A DNA stretch of 64,000 nt from Cristatella mucedo (lineage: Eukaryota; Bryozoa; Phylactolaemata; Cristatellidae): contig WPIO01000087.1 of assembly GCA_009760855.2 (NCBI GenBank), positions 22,501 through 86,500 of the forward strand, in the 5' to 3' direction. Positions 45,311 to 57,219 of this stretch are shown here, in pieces. The translations under genes and the position numbers were made by a program. The notes beneath the pieces were generated by a model. That model saw nothing but the letters and a program-made list of their open reading frames with translations, was not told the DNA's origin and did no database searches. The first letter of the stretch is position 1. Each line of letters begins with the position of its first letter.

Positions 45311-45559
45311 TATATGTATGTTACAGTTATCAATAGATGTGTATGTTTGTAAATTGCACCCAGTTCAGTTCCAAACTGTCGACGTGCCTATTAGTTACAT
45401 GCCAGATGTCGACAGTTGTTAAGTAGCTTCGTGTCTTTCCAAAGTAGATACAGCTAGCGACCGCTTTACTGTAAATTTTCCACTTGACGTATTTTTTATT
45501 CGCCACGCTTGTCGAGCGCAATTGCTGAATCAGCCCATGCATGCGGGGAACACTGTCGA

Positions 45560-46401
45560 TGTCAGCAATCGATTCTAGAAAAGGCTGTCTAGGACTGGAA
45601 AACAATGTCGAATTATAGATCAGAAATTCAAAGCTGCTGATGTCTACGATCGATCGTATCCTAACCAAGTCTGGTGGCTGCTTACCTATTGATGCTTGCT
45701 GTGCCATAGCAGATAGCTTATCTAGCTTCTTTTTCAACAATATATGTAAGCTTAAAGAGTACATCCTTACGGTGGCAGCATCGGCCCTGAAATCTCGTGC
45801 CTCACTTTCATGCAGCACTTCAATGTCGACATTCAACGAGGCCAGGAGTGACCTCATCCTGAAGTTACTATTCCAATTAAAAATGACAACTAGTATTCTG
45901 GACACTATTCACACTGTCCTTCTCCAACGATGTCTAGATCTGCTGCAGCAAAGCATATCGAACATTGTAATTACATCGACACCCTTTAAGTTATTTGCTA
46001 GCACCCTGAAGAACTCGTGTCCCTCCACTACTCAAGAAGACACGGTAGACCGAGCTAAATCAAGCAAGCCAAGAAGGAGGCAGGGCCAGCAAGCCATGCC
46101 ATTTTCAGTAATTACTGAATTCCGTAATTTTCAGTATTAAAATCGAGTCCTTGAGAGCCTCTGGTCTTGTCGGGGCACCACACTGGGACTGCATTGCAAT
46201 AGTTCACTCCAGTTGAGGAGAACGGATTAAAATCATCTGATTGACCGCTAAAGTGAGGGGTAATTAGAGACCACTTCTCTTGATCGGGCTCTTTTAATAG
46301 CTTCACGGATTACACACACATAGACACATGCACACACACTCACTCACGCTCACACGCACACATAAACATACAAACACACACGCACACTATCGCTCTCTCT
46401 T

Positions 46402-46453
<52 letters not shown>

Positions 46454-47738
46454 TCTCACTGGGCAATGCCATTGCCAGGCACAGTCTCAGTTTGCACTTC
46501 TATGCGGATGACAGCTAGTTGTAGAATTTCTTCGATCACTCTTGACCCTCTCGTACGTTACATTTCCTCAACTCCTTAGCTGCCCGTAGGAGTGAAATGA
46601 GCGGCCGGATGGCACTAATCATTCCTAAGTTGATTAATGTTGAATGCAACTTACTAGTTATGGGCAAACCAAGAGTGATTCGGATATTAGAAAACCTGAT
46701 GTGACCCTGAAGGCCTCACGTCACACAAGCGACAGAACGCTGACACCGAGTTGGGCTTCAAAACTCGGGTTGTCAGCTTAGGTTTGCACTGCTACAACAC
46801 TCAGAAGTTGTAACCTTTGTAAAGCATCTCAATGCACTGCATATCAGCAAGCCGGCCTCCCTGCCAGTTGAGCTCGACGTGGCATCAAGGGCTGGACAGC
46901 TCGCCCGTCGAGTCACGTGCAAGATCTCATGTACCAGCAGAGCACTCAAGAAACGCCAGACGCTCAAAGTAGTCTCGGCCAGCCTAACTATATTTAATCC
47001 GCAGTAAATATTGGTCACCTAGTCCAAAGGGACCTTTTATAAGTCGGTCAAGTGAGCTCCACATTCAAGTGTGCAAACTTTCAGCTACATAAACTTGCCA
47101 CTTGTTTAGACCAGGGTATCTCATCTGTGCTGATCCATGCATTTGTGGCATCTCGTCTCGAGTTGCATGACTAAAAGCTTAGTTGGTGACTAAAAGGTTG
47201 GTCTACAGACCTGTGCAGTGAGGTGCTTCCAGAAGGTGCAAAGCAGTGCTGCAGCTTGGGTGTCTTCAGAGAACGTTACAATTGCCACGTCACATAAAGT
47301 CTCGCAGACCAGCACTGGCTTCAATGAAAGTAATGCTTACACTTCCAGTGAAGTCACTCACTCTTAGCTCTCAACTATTTATGCCACGAGTATACCGTAC
47401 CGTACGATTGCCCTTCCTTTGCAGAAAATTGTCAGCGCCTTGAAAGACATTGAGTAGTCGGAATGTGCTTTAATAAATGTATTATTGTGAATATTATCAG
47501 TATTTTTATTATCAGATCTACTCCCGTACCAGGCTAAGTATCGTACCACTATTTTTGGCGAAATGTAATCATTAACTTACACGATGTACATAGATCGAAG
47601 ATATCCTTTGGACACCGTGCCATTAGTTCATAATCTTCTGAAGCCAGGAAACCAACCTCCCACAAGCAGCATGACCTCCCTTTGACTGCATTTCTAAAGA
47701 AGCTAAAACGCGTCTATTTCTCGGAGCAGTTTGTCGGG
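45560..47738 (+). mobile_element. Old LINE, unit 3 copy, with CA/CT microsatellite
   Basis: The pre-RT linker is open for 166 codons at 45,640-46,140 (DACCAIADSLSSFFFNNICK, TSMSTFNEARSDLILKLLFQ). It is followed by the microsatellite (46,310-46,455) and broken RT/C-terminal sequence to 47,738. It is collinear with the old LINEs at 17,510, 24,430 and 60,530. A LINE-3'-end-like segment with AATAAATGTATTATT lies at 47,420-47,515 inside it, in all copies. Confidence 0.75.
46310..46455. repeat. CA and CT microsatellite
   Basis: CA-rich to about 46,390, then (CT)n with TTT interruptions to 46,455, at the conserved position inside the old LINE. Confidence 0.9.
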
Positions 47739-49230
47739 TTCGTGGAATTCAACCACCCAGTTCTGCAACTCACCGCTAACTTGCCTCCCAGCATGTGCGA
47801 TCAGTCAACTGCAGCTGGTGCAAAACTCCGCCGCTAGGCTTGTCTGTCGTGAGCGTTGCAGTTGCCACGTTACAACACTTCTAGCCAATCTGCACTGGCT
47901 ACCAGTCGAGCGACGGATCGACTTCAAGGTATCTCTGCTCTGCAGTGGTTCAGGTCCTATCTCAGTGGGAGACTCCAGAGTATTGACGTGAATGGACAAA
48001 GATCATCTGAAGTACCTCTGAAATATGGAGTACCTCAGGGCTCAGTGCTAGGTCCGGGGTCTTTTCACGGTTTATACTCTGCCTCTTGCCGATGTGATAG
48101 CCAAGGACAATCTAGGCTTTCACTTCTATGCGGATGACACTCAGTTGTACCTTTGCTTTGATCCCTCCCAGCCTTCGAGCACCTCAAATTCTCTCAACTC
48201 ACTAGCTGCATGCATTGATGACATCCGCACATGGATGGCAGCAAATTTTCTAAAACTAAATGATGACAAAACTAACTTACTAGTTATGGGCAAACCCAGT
48301 GTGATTCAGAGATTGGAAAGGCTGACTCTCAAAATTGGCTCTGCCGGAAATCTCCAGTTGAATCAGCTCGAAATCTAGGTGTCATTTTCCAAAGCGACCT
48401 CTCGTTGGACGACCATATCAGCTCCACAGTCAAATCCGCCTATTTTCAGCTTCATAACATTGCTAAAATTTGGGCTTGTTTAAATAAAGATACCACATCT
48501 AAGTTGGTCCATGCATTCGTGACATCCCGTCTCGACTTCTGCAACTCACTGCTTACTGGCCTACCAGCAATGTGCGATCAGGCGATTGCAGCTGGTGCAA
48601 AACTCGGCAGCTAGACATGTCTTTCGTGAGCGTCGCAGTTGCCACATTACTCCACTTCTCGCCGACCTGCACTGGCTACCAGTCAAGCAACGGATTGACT
48701 TCAAGGTTTTGTCACTCACTTTTAGGTCATTTCATTCTATGGCTCCAGCCTATCTCTCAGATATACTACCCCATCAGGCCAAGCATCGTACCATCCGCTT
48801 TTCGGAATCCAACAGTCAAGAAATACCTCGTACAAACCTTAAATCCTTTGGAGACCGTGCATTTAGTTCGTATGCTCCCACAGCCTGGAACTCCCTCCCG
48901 ACCTGCGTCAGAACATCCCCTGACCTGACCACATTTAAAAGGAACCTAAAAAACACACCTATTTAGGGACAGCATTTAGCGGGTCCCTGTAATTCGTCCT
49001 TGATGTGCTTAAGCGTGCTGACACTGTGCATGCTGCCACTAACCACATTTGCATGCTGACCCTGTGCATGTCACCCCTAACCATATTATTCATTTTTTTG
49101 GTTTTCAAGCATGATTTTACTTACCATTCAATTGCATTTCACTTTGCAGCAAATGTAAAGCGCCTAGAGAGAGAGATTAAGTTCTCTGAGGGCGCTTTAT
49201 CAAGTTAATTAATATTATTATTATTATTAA
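47739..49230 (+). mobile_element. LINE copy, RT to 3' end, lightly mutated
   Basis: A short C-terminal piece (47,739-47,930) joins a longer copy that starts ALQWFRSYLSGRLQSIDVNG. It then has YGVPQGSVLGPG (a one-base insertion shifts the frame near 48,057), FHFYADDTQLYLCFDPSQPS, NFLKLNDDKTNLLVMGKPS, and C-terminal blocks to FKRNLKNTPI. It ends with the hairpin and ATT tail at 49,150-49,230. Single-base indels (near 48,057, 48,350, 48,568 and 48,950) break an otherwise good frame. Some may be sequence errors. Confidence 0.88.
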
Positions 49231-49930
49231 GGTTTTGTCGCTCACTTTTAGGTCCCTTCATTCAATGGCTCCTAACTATCTCTCAAGATAATACTCCCCC
49301 ATCAGGCCAAGCATCGTACCACCCGCTTTTTGGAATCCAACTGTCCACGCTACTGATTAAAACAGCCTCTTTTGGTATAGCGACGGAAGAGCCTTTACGG
49401 CTATCTCCACCGCTTGCTGTAGTTACTAAGGATCGCCCATGGCAGGATTCGAACACGACCTCGAGGCCGAGGTCGTGAAAAGCAACCACCTTACCTAGTG
49501 AGCTATTACGGCTCTATAAATACCTCGTAAAAACCTCAAATCCTTTGGAGACCCGTGCATTTAGTTCGTATGCTCCCAAAGCCTGGAACTTCCTCCCGAC
49601 TTGCATCAGAACATCCCCAGACCTGACCACATTTAAAAAGTACTTAAAAACACACCTATTTAGGACAGAGCATTTAGTGGCCGGTCCCTGTGATTCGTCC
49701 TCGATGTGCTTATGCATGCTGACACTGTGAGAGCTGCCACTAAACCACATTTTCATGCTGACCCCGGTGATGATGCATGTCACCCCTAAACCATGTTACT
49801 CATGTGTGTTGTTTATCAAGCATGATATTACTCACCATTCAATTTGCATTTCCCTTTGCAGCAAGTGGTAAAGCGCCACAAGAGAGATTAAGTTCTCTGA
49901 GGGCTCTTTATAGAGTGCATTATTATTAGT
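49231..49930 (+). mobile_element. LINE C-terminal fragment interrupted by a SINE
   Basis: It begins FKVLSLTFRSLHSMAPNYLS-like. The SINE lies at 49,345-49,518. The element resumes SFGDPCI/AFSSYAPKAWNFLPTCIRTS and ends in hairpin-like sequence and an ATT tail. It is collinear with 27,130-27,812. It has several small duplications (GTGGCCGGTCCCTG, GGTGATGATGCATG) not seen in other copies. Confidence 0.82.
49345..49518 (-). repeat. tRNA-derived SINE, best-preserved copy
   Basis: Minus strand: A-box-like TAGCTCACTAGGTAAG (49,508-49,493), a paired region (GACCTCGG/CCGAGGTC), and a good B box GTTCGAATCC (49,454-49,445) inside a T-arm-like stem. It is followed by a tRNA-unrelated body with GATAGCCGTAAAGGCTC, GTCGCTATAC and an end TTTTAATCAG. 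Length is about 175 bp, with no poly-A. It sits in a LINE at the same site as in 27,247-27,422. Confidence 0.8.
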
Positions 49931-50484
49931 ATTAGTATCGTAATGTGTGCCTATGAGTGCTGCCCAGTGTGCGCATATAGCGACTCACCGGTTATGGTTG
50001 TCATCATTGTTCTTGCTACTGCTAACCCTTCGGTCATCTTAGTGTTTTTAATAAAGTGGTTATTCGAAACGTGCACATCGCTCATTTAGTCCACACACAT
50101 GTTATGACGTATTGGACGAGATAGAGGTTTATTGAGAATTTTATTCTTTCACCGTGAGAGACAGTAAGGTTTGAGTTACTATACTGAATAACACAAGTTG
50201 ATCTGGTTTTTATTTATAATCCTCCTATTTTTCGTGGCTCCAACGACGGCACTACACAGACCGGGAACCGTATACGTAAACTGAAACTTAATAACTCGGA
50301 TGATTACCTCAAAGGTCTGCGATCAGAGCCACAGAAGCCAACAAACAATGGAAAATCGTTGACGATATAATATTGGAAGCTAGTTTAGCACAATACTCAA
50401 TAGTTCGGTGCTTTGGAATTGTGCAAAGCTAAGTTTACAGAAAGACAGCTAATTTAAAGGTCCTGACAACCTATGAAATGAGTT
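49931..50484. other. Unit edge, no gene recognised
   Basis: 49,960-50,400 matches 23,040-23,460. No frame stands out on either strand. Confidence 0.5.
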
Positions 50485-50950
50485 GCTAAAAATGTACTAA
50501 TATGCTGACTACTGAGATTCTAGCAGGCGTTCCTCGCGGTAGATAGATGAAAAAAGCACGACACTTCCAAGAATCTTAAACATTTCAGAGAAGATTGTAG
50601 TTACTTTAACTGACGTCAAAAAAAAAATTATGATAAAAGATCAAGACTTGATTCTTGAAAAAGAGAACTGCAACCCGCATTGGCCATTTACCGCGATATA
50701 TAACTTAACCTACGAAAAAATGAGTTTGCCGAAATATGCTAAAACTATATGAGATTCTAGCTATGCGTATCGGAGAGATGAAATGACCATGACACTTTCT
50801 AAGAAATCTTAGACATTTCACAGAAGATTTGTAGATACTTAACAAACGTTTAAGATAAAAGTATGACAAAAGATCAAAGCATGATTCCTGTTAAAACGGC
50901 AATCTACAGTGCCCGCTAATTTGCCATTTTTACAGCGATCATGTAACATT
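50485..50950. repeat. Diverged tandem duplication, about 240-bp period
   Basis: Two blocks share GCTAAAA, TGAGATTCTAGC, GACACTTYC, GAAGATTTGTAG-like, ATGATAAAAGATCAA and CAGTGCCCGC/CAACCCGCATTGGCCATTT in the same order (50,485-50,715 and 50,735-50,950). AT-rich and non-coding as far as I can see. Confidence 0.6.
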
Positions 50951-51923
50951 ATACACCACCTCCGGTTCCATTGTGCAATGTACGTAAATAGGTAAGTTTG
51001 AAATCGCCATTATCGTACTTTAATAACAATGCTATACTAATAACTTGACTTGAAGTGCTACCTGAAAAGAAGCCTCGATGCGTATCTTTATGTATGAGGT
51101 TTACACTTCTGCAGCTTGAGGTCTCATTGTTAATTTTGAGGCCAAAAAAAACACCACGTAGAACCGCCACGACATGCGGACACATAGCCGGGTGTATGAT
51201 AGTTATCAACCACTAAGGTTATAGTTTACTAAAGAATCATACCGCGAAATTACGACACTGCGTTTATCCAGCCATGGTCAACTTTTTAGGCTAGTTTTGG
51301 TATGCATCCAAGGTTTTTACCGATTTAGTTACAAATAAGTAGAGTCTTAAGGCACCGACGGGGGGGGACCGATTTTGTGTTGAAGGCGTGATTCCTATAT
51401 ATTTCGTAGGCGTATGCCCAGGAAAGTTAACAAAATGATCTAAAGTCGTTTGAAAATGATCTGGTCAAAATCAATATTGCTCTTACTAAAGCTGCTGTAA
51501 TGGTAAGCTGGAAAGTAAATGTGAAGTGGTGTGGTCACGTGGAAACTAGAGAAAGTGTTGAAAGAAAGGTAAAATATGGCCGAACAGGAGTGTTGACATT
51601 GTACATTTCCATAGTGGTTTGCTATTCCAAGACAACGTATCATTAAACTTTCTACAATACACGGCACTGTTTCCTATTGCTAAAGGTTTATCTGCAAATG
51701 ACAATAAAGGATACAGCCCTCACCCCTTTTTCCAAGTCGACAGTCGATGGGCAAAAAAATTTCGTCTTCTGCCTAACAATTGCGCACCCGAAGCACAAAT
51801 GGGAAAAGCGGAGTCTAATTAATATGAGTATAGTGAGGGTTAGTTCGCTATCATCCCCCAATTACTCAAACACCAAAGGCTGCGAAGTGGATTACGAAGA
51901 TTGAAGATCGAACAAAGACTTAC
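50951..51923. other. Mostly single-copy DNA with a candidate exon
   Basis: On the minus strand a TTTCCAG acceptor at 51,508 opens LTITAALVRAILILTRSF. After a frameshift TLDHFVNFPGHTPTK follows to about 51,397, paralogous to 27,956-27,820. This exon is downstream of the signal exon at 51,995-51,924 and its phase (0) matches that donor. Other frames (for example 51,209-50,949) lack support. Confidence 0.35.
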
Positions 51924-51995
51924 GTATTCTTGAGCTCCACAGCACATACATCCAAGCACAACCAGGCGTATGTGTACGACCCAGAACAACTTCAT
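51924..51995 (-). CDS. Signal-peptide first exon of an unrecognised secreted protein gene
   Basis: ATG plus 23 codons encode MKLFWVVHIRLVVLGCMCCG then AQEY, a basic start with a strong hydrophobic core and small residues near a cleavage site. The exon ends at a perfect GTAAGT donor in phase 0. Gene Y exon 1 has the same length (24 codons), phase and donor, so this looks like a related or parallel gene outside the tandem unit. A phase-0 candidate second exon lies at 51,507-51,397, but it is frameshifted against its paralogue. Confidence 0.5.
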
Positions 51996-53220
51996 CTTGC
52001 TTTCACAGTGGGGTGACTGGGACCTATTAATTATAGAACCTGGCATTGAAAAAAAGTTGAAATTCAATGCGCATTATGTTTATCACATCGGTTATTCAAG
52101 TCGAGGAAAAAAAAAAAAAAAACTTATGCCGCATTCAGAAGATTCTGCAATAGCAAGTATTACCGACACTCACAGAATCAGAGCAACTTCTTGCCAATCA
52201 AACGACGTTATCTTATCAGAACACTCCACAGTCCGTACCTACTTTAACTGTTGGCTTCTTATAGAGCAGCTTCACACCGGACTTTTCCAAGAAGACCATA
52301 TAGTTATTAGAAATAGCAACCTCCGTTTATGCCTGTAGGTAACCTACTAGAATCGGAAATGCTGGCCCTTCGAGAAGTATTCGCATTCAAAAGCCTCCGA
52401 GTGGTGCTGCCAAACCTAGATAGATTCAGTTGCTTTAGGTTTTTTCGCACCACTCGATTAGCATCCCCGGACACAGGAGTTCTAGTCAAAACGAATGATA
52501 GTATTCTTTTCATTTAATGCAAGTTTTAGGTACAAGCAAACCTATTGCTATAGACCGTAACATATGCGCTGGCCTCCAATTTTCAGCAACCGGTTAAAGA
52601 CTGGTTGCTTTAAGTATAACCTACTAGAATCTGAAATGCTGGCTTCGAGAAAGAAACTTTATATTCACAAAGCGGACCCGGGTGTCTTGCAAAACCCATT
52701 TTTTTCTGGCTCCAGAATTTCAGATTATTCTAGCTTTTCACTCGATATAGCCTAGCTGGGACCCCACGGGCTTGGCCACCTTACTTCTGACAACTTACAC
52801 CTAGTAAATGATTTATAATCAGTAGTCAACCTTAATGTAACCAAGTTTTAGGGAAAGCAACCTTATCCTAAATGCGTTGCGTATATGGGTGGGCCTCCCC
52901 AACTTTAGACCGGCCGCTTTTTATGCTGTCCGTTAAAATTGTCTTCAGAATCAAAGTTACGATGTTACAATAAAACTAGCCACCGCTACGGACTACGTTG
53001 CTGATTCTGCCAGTCTATCGTATGTAACAGTGTAACTTTCAAACTGCTGTGAACGCAGCGCAGTTATAAATTAAAAATAAGACCCACTTCAAAAAATGCA
53101 CCGAGTTCAGCTTTAAGGAGGGTCACATCCCAAGCGATTCCCATGTTGAGCTCCCCCAGTACCCTAGTGGCTTGAGCAGTAAAAGTAAAAATTGGCACCA
53201 ACCATTCTTAAAGTATCTTA
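51996..53220. other. Unassigned DNA with a small hairpin
   Basis: Frames up to 122 codons are open but show no motif. 52,396-52,463 holds an imperfect inverted repeat (CGAGTGGTGC...AACCTA / TAGGTT...GCACCACTCG). The words AACCTACTAGAATC and GAAATGCTGGC recur at 52,339 and 52,619, a partial local duplication. Position 52,109-52,126 is a long A run. Confidence 0.45.
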
Positions 53221-53221
53221 T

Positions 53222-53412
53222 CGGCTGATTTATCAGCTTCTTTTTGTATTGCTACAGACAAGACTATCAAAGGCTCGCTCCACCAGCACTCTGCAGTATC
53301 AGCCAAAAAATCCACCCACCCACAGCAGGATTCATACCCACGAGTCTAGATACCGAGGTCGAATGGAAAAAACCCCGGGCACCTTATCCGGGTCTAGCCA
53401 TCGCAGCTCACA
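53222..53412 (-). repeat. tRNA-derived SINE, noisy copy
   Basis: GGCTGATTTATCAGC, TTGCTACAGACAAGAC, a GCAGGATTCATACCCACGAG T-arm and GATACCGAGGTCGAATGG match the SINE from 3' end to head on the minus strand. Followed, as at 37,365, by CACAATCATCAATT. Confidence 0.65.
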
Positions 53413-53485
53413 ATCATCAATTGCCATTTACATTCCGTCAATCAACATTATCAATCAGCCCAGTTCTTTTCAGCAAGGTAGAATA

Positions 53486-53925
53486 ACGATAATAATAACA
53501 ATAATAATAATAATAATTCACTTGATTTGCCCAAACCGCCCTCACAGAACTCGACCCTCCTTTCAAGGCACGTTACGTTGGGCTGCAATTTTCTTGGCAA
53601 ACCAGAAACGTTGATTGAATGGTAATAATCATTGCTTGAGAAACAACGTCAATAATGGGGGTTTAGGGTGACATTGCACCTGGGTCAGCATGCAAGTGTG
53701 GTTAGTGGCAGCATTGCACAGTGTCATCACGTATAAGCACATGGAAGGACGAATCACAGGGCTCTACTAAATTTCTGTCCGAAATAGGGTGTGTTTTCCA
53801 AAAATCCTTTTAAATGTGGTCAAGTCAGTGGATGTGTTCGGGCAGCACGGCCGGAAGGAGTTTCAAGGCTTTGGGCCGCATACGAACTAAATGCTCGGTC
53901 TCCAAGGATTTTGAATACTCCGACT
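53486..53925 (-). mobile_element. LINE 3' fragment with many small indels
   Basis: The tail (AATAATAATAATAATTCACTTG) and 3' region are collinear with 37,440-37,830, but carry extra bases such as GATTTGCCCAAACCGCCCTC for GATAAAGTGCCCTC. It ends where the sequence jumps to unit-like DNA at about 53,927. Confidence 0.75.
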
Positions 53926-54841
53926 TGTTTACATACAAAGGTGGTTAATCTTTGGAGTGCCACTGTTTAATGCATTCTCCAGTTACTGGCGGAAAATGCA
54001 TGCGGCCTAAATACAAAACGGGCCTGTTTTTTTTTATGTCCTGATTAAAAATGCTATTCCCATGCTATAACTAAACGATTACTGTTTGCTGTTTAGTTAA
54101 GGGGCTCGTCCCGCTGGGGCATCGTTCTTCATTCGAAACGTGACGTCCTGCAAACGAATTGAGGTTCAACAATTGCCAATATTTCTGAAATGGCTCTGTT
54201 ATCAAAAAAATGTTCTGAGAAGAGGAATTTGCTTACCGAACGTAATTTTAAATGGGCAAACTATGCATTTTGTACCTTGGTCACTTACCGCCATTGAATT
54301 AAATTGTTTTTCCTCATTGCTTCTGAAAAAAACATTTGATTCAACTTGTTACCTTCTTTGCCACTTGGTTTGACGAGTTTTTTTCCCCCAACCACCGAAA
54401 AAACGCTTGCGTAATATCAGCTTACCGAATGCCGATGACAATCTTCCATTAAACGGTTCATCAGGAACAGGTGTATCAAATTCATTCTCTTTTTGCTAAT
54501 TAAAAGATCAAGTATGAAGTTCTGAAGCTTCTTAAGTTGTCTTCAATTAAGAGTCATTTTCACTTGTTGGTGCAAATATATAACGCCACCGTCACAAGAG
54601 ATTTGTTAAGCATTTTGACAAAGCACCGATGAGATTTTTTTTAAATTTCACTTCGTAATATATAGGATCATTTACGTAATTAGTTTTTTAAACATTGGTT
54701 AATATTTTTTTCTACCACCTACTATTTGCATTAAAAGCAAAACAACTAACTTACTCAAAGTTAAAGTTGTACATATATATTTACTCAAATGATTTTTCCC
54801 AATCACCAAACTGGGTCCTGCAAACTAGAAGCGTACATATC

Positions 54842-54995
54842 CACACACACACACAACACACACACACCAAACGCACACACACACACAGGTATATATATTT
54901 ATTTATGTGCGTGCGTGTGTGTGTGTGTGTGTGCGTGTGTGTGTGTGTGTGTATGTGTGTGTGTGTGCGCGTGCGCGCGCGTGTGTACGTGTGTT
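54842..54995. repeat. CA/AT/TG compound microsatellite, unit 4
   Basis: Homologue of 39,872-40,212 and 34,002-34,092, with interruptions. The flank at 54,826-54,840 is the empty site of the LINE inserted at 32,994. Confidence 0.9.
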
Positions 54996-56803
54996 GGTAG
55001 ACCTCGTGAAAATTTGAAGTCCTTGAAAATTCCATTTTTAAACGTAACGTTTGGGGCTGAAGTTTCAGTGAAAAAAAAATATAGCAAAGCCTTGCTAATT
55101 AACCACTTACGTGCTTCAATTCTTCTCTACAGTCCTTACTCCTCTGTTAGACCTGATGCCGAGAGGGTTCCTAACTTTGAAAATGAATTGACTAAGCGTT
55201 GACAGCCCGAAACTCTTAGATCTCTTTTAGTCTCATTCGGTTACAGAGTTTGTCGAAAGGAGAACGCGTGGTAGAGTATCGGAAGTGTAGAACTGAGTAG
55301 CTGTCATTTGCTGCATACTTTTCACATCATGGTATGGCTCTGCCACTACATTGCTGCGAAGAACTGTTTTTCAATCATGTTGTGTGGATTCCGCTGGCTT
55401 TATATAGAAGCAGCATCCATGAAACATCAGGGATTACCCGACATGCTTTGAAGGCGGGCATGAAATACGGCTAAGCCAGCTGTTAAAAACACGCCGAATT
55501 AGTAAGTTCGCTCAGTGTAAAGATTGACGGGTAGATTCTATTTATGCAAAATTCCGTTGCGTGCCTCTGGCTGGACCACCGAAATATCTTTAGTCCGTTC
55601 TGATCCCCTCTGCCAGCTCCGCCATGCGCCAAGCTCAGCTGGTCCAAGCGGAAGTGCGTGGCAAGAACTAGTCGGCACGTAGGGCAGCAGCACAGTGAAA
55701 GCGAAAGTTGCTGGGACCCAGCGAAATTGCCCTTTTTCATAAACCTTCACAGGTAAAAGTTTGTTCGAGGGCCTAGCATTTCAATTTTCAATTACAAACA
55801 ACAATGCGGTTTGGACTTATTAAGCTCCACGTGAAGATCATCAAATTATCACAAACGTTCTCATTTTTGGGCGATTATAACTGCTTTATGGCACTGTACC
55901 TGCAATACATTGACCCCATAAAGGACTCAGGTAAAAATTTGACGGGCGGAAGACTCTCTGACTAGCTCACCAGCGTATCCTAGTAGACGGGTGAGATGGA
56001 GGATATTAATGCAAATCAAATCATGCATAAGCCAAACTCCAACCGGGGTCTGCTGCTTGTCACGATGTTGTCACTAAATCTTAAGGGCAATGCTTTCTAT
56101 ACAGCATCTAAAAAAAAAAAGTTGTTTTCACTAGAATTCATCCAGTTCTACAAGGGCGCTATAAAAACGTGATTATATCATTATTCTCATAATTTATATT
56201 TCGATGGGGCCTCTTCACAGAATATTTTTTTCCGTTTCTATTACCCAGATTCTTGCAGACGCTTCTACATTAGGTAGAAGCCAGTGCCCCTAGTTTAGTC
56301 CTCAAGAAACGCTTAACCCTGCATCAACACGAAATTTAAACAATCACGAAAATCATCTCATGCGACCAGTAAGCGTATTAATAATCAAAATTATAGGGAC
56401 GGTGAGTTTATTTGCTGAGACAAACAGCCCATCCTCTCAAGTATTGCTATTTTCATTCTTCGGTCGAATTAATCTAAGCTAGTTGTCATTTGTAATTACC
56501 TACATCTGTGGAATAAGGTCGTATACATTTATCTTAACTAAAAACACAGGATCTTATGGACGCCAAAAAATAACATACAAATTCAGTTGGTGTAATGGTA
56601 TTTTTAGTAGGTATTATTAGATTACCAAGGCATGCCTTATTAAGAATCTTTTCAAACGGTTACCATAAGATTTCGGCTCTGAAAAAGTTATGAGAGGTGA
56701 TTAAATACACCTGACAAATCTTTTCAACGAATGTAAAAAAACACTTTATAGATTAATTTCGACTAGTTAATATACGTCTCTCTGTACAAGTTCAAATACT
56801 TGC

Positions 56804-56968
56804 TGATTTAACGGGTCCTTTTGGTATAGCGACACAACAGCCTTACAGGATATCTGTAGATCACTGTTTGCAGATGGCAATACCGTATCGCCCATCATAG
56901 GGGTATAATAACCCATGACCTCGTACCCTAGGTCGTAAAAAGACACTGCCTTTTATAGTGAACCATCG
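56804..56968 (-). repeat. tRNA-derived SINE, unit 4 copy
   Basis: Collinear with 41,975-42,138, with several one- to three-base insertions (for example GGGGTATAATAACCC for GGGTATAAACCC). Confidence 0.7.
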
Positions 56969-57219
56969 TGGATTAGTCAAGTGCGCGTATTTATAAGCCT
57001 AATCATAAATGTTGAAAATTTCGCGCCCTAAGGAAGTAGGTTTGTAGTAAGTTGTTGTGCTTCTCTACAAAGCCGTAAAGTCGTGCGATACCGTCTTGTC
57101 AGTTTTAGCGGAAAATAACTAGTTCAGAAAGTGTCTAAATAAAGGCGGGATCTCGTTGTGCATTCGAGTCTTGTCACATTCCCCTTCAACATAGTCAAGT
57201 CTGAAGAATACAAGCTACT

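Noticed and set aside
45330-45905. 191-codon minus-strand frame
   Set aside because: Its first part is antisense to the old LINE linker (plus-strand frame 45,640-46,140), and similar antisense frames occur at every LINE linker copy (24,507; 29,585).
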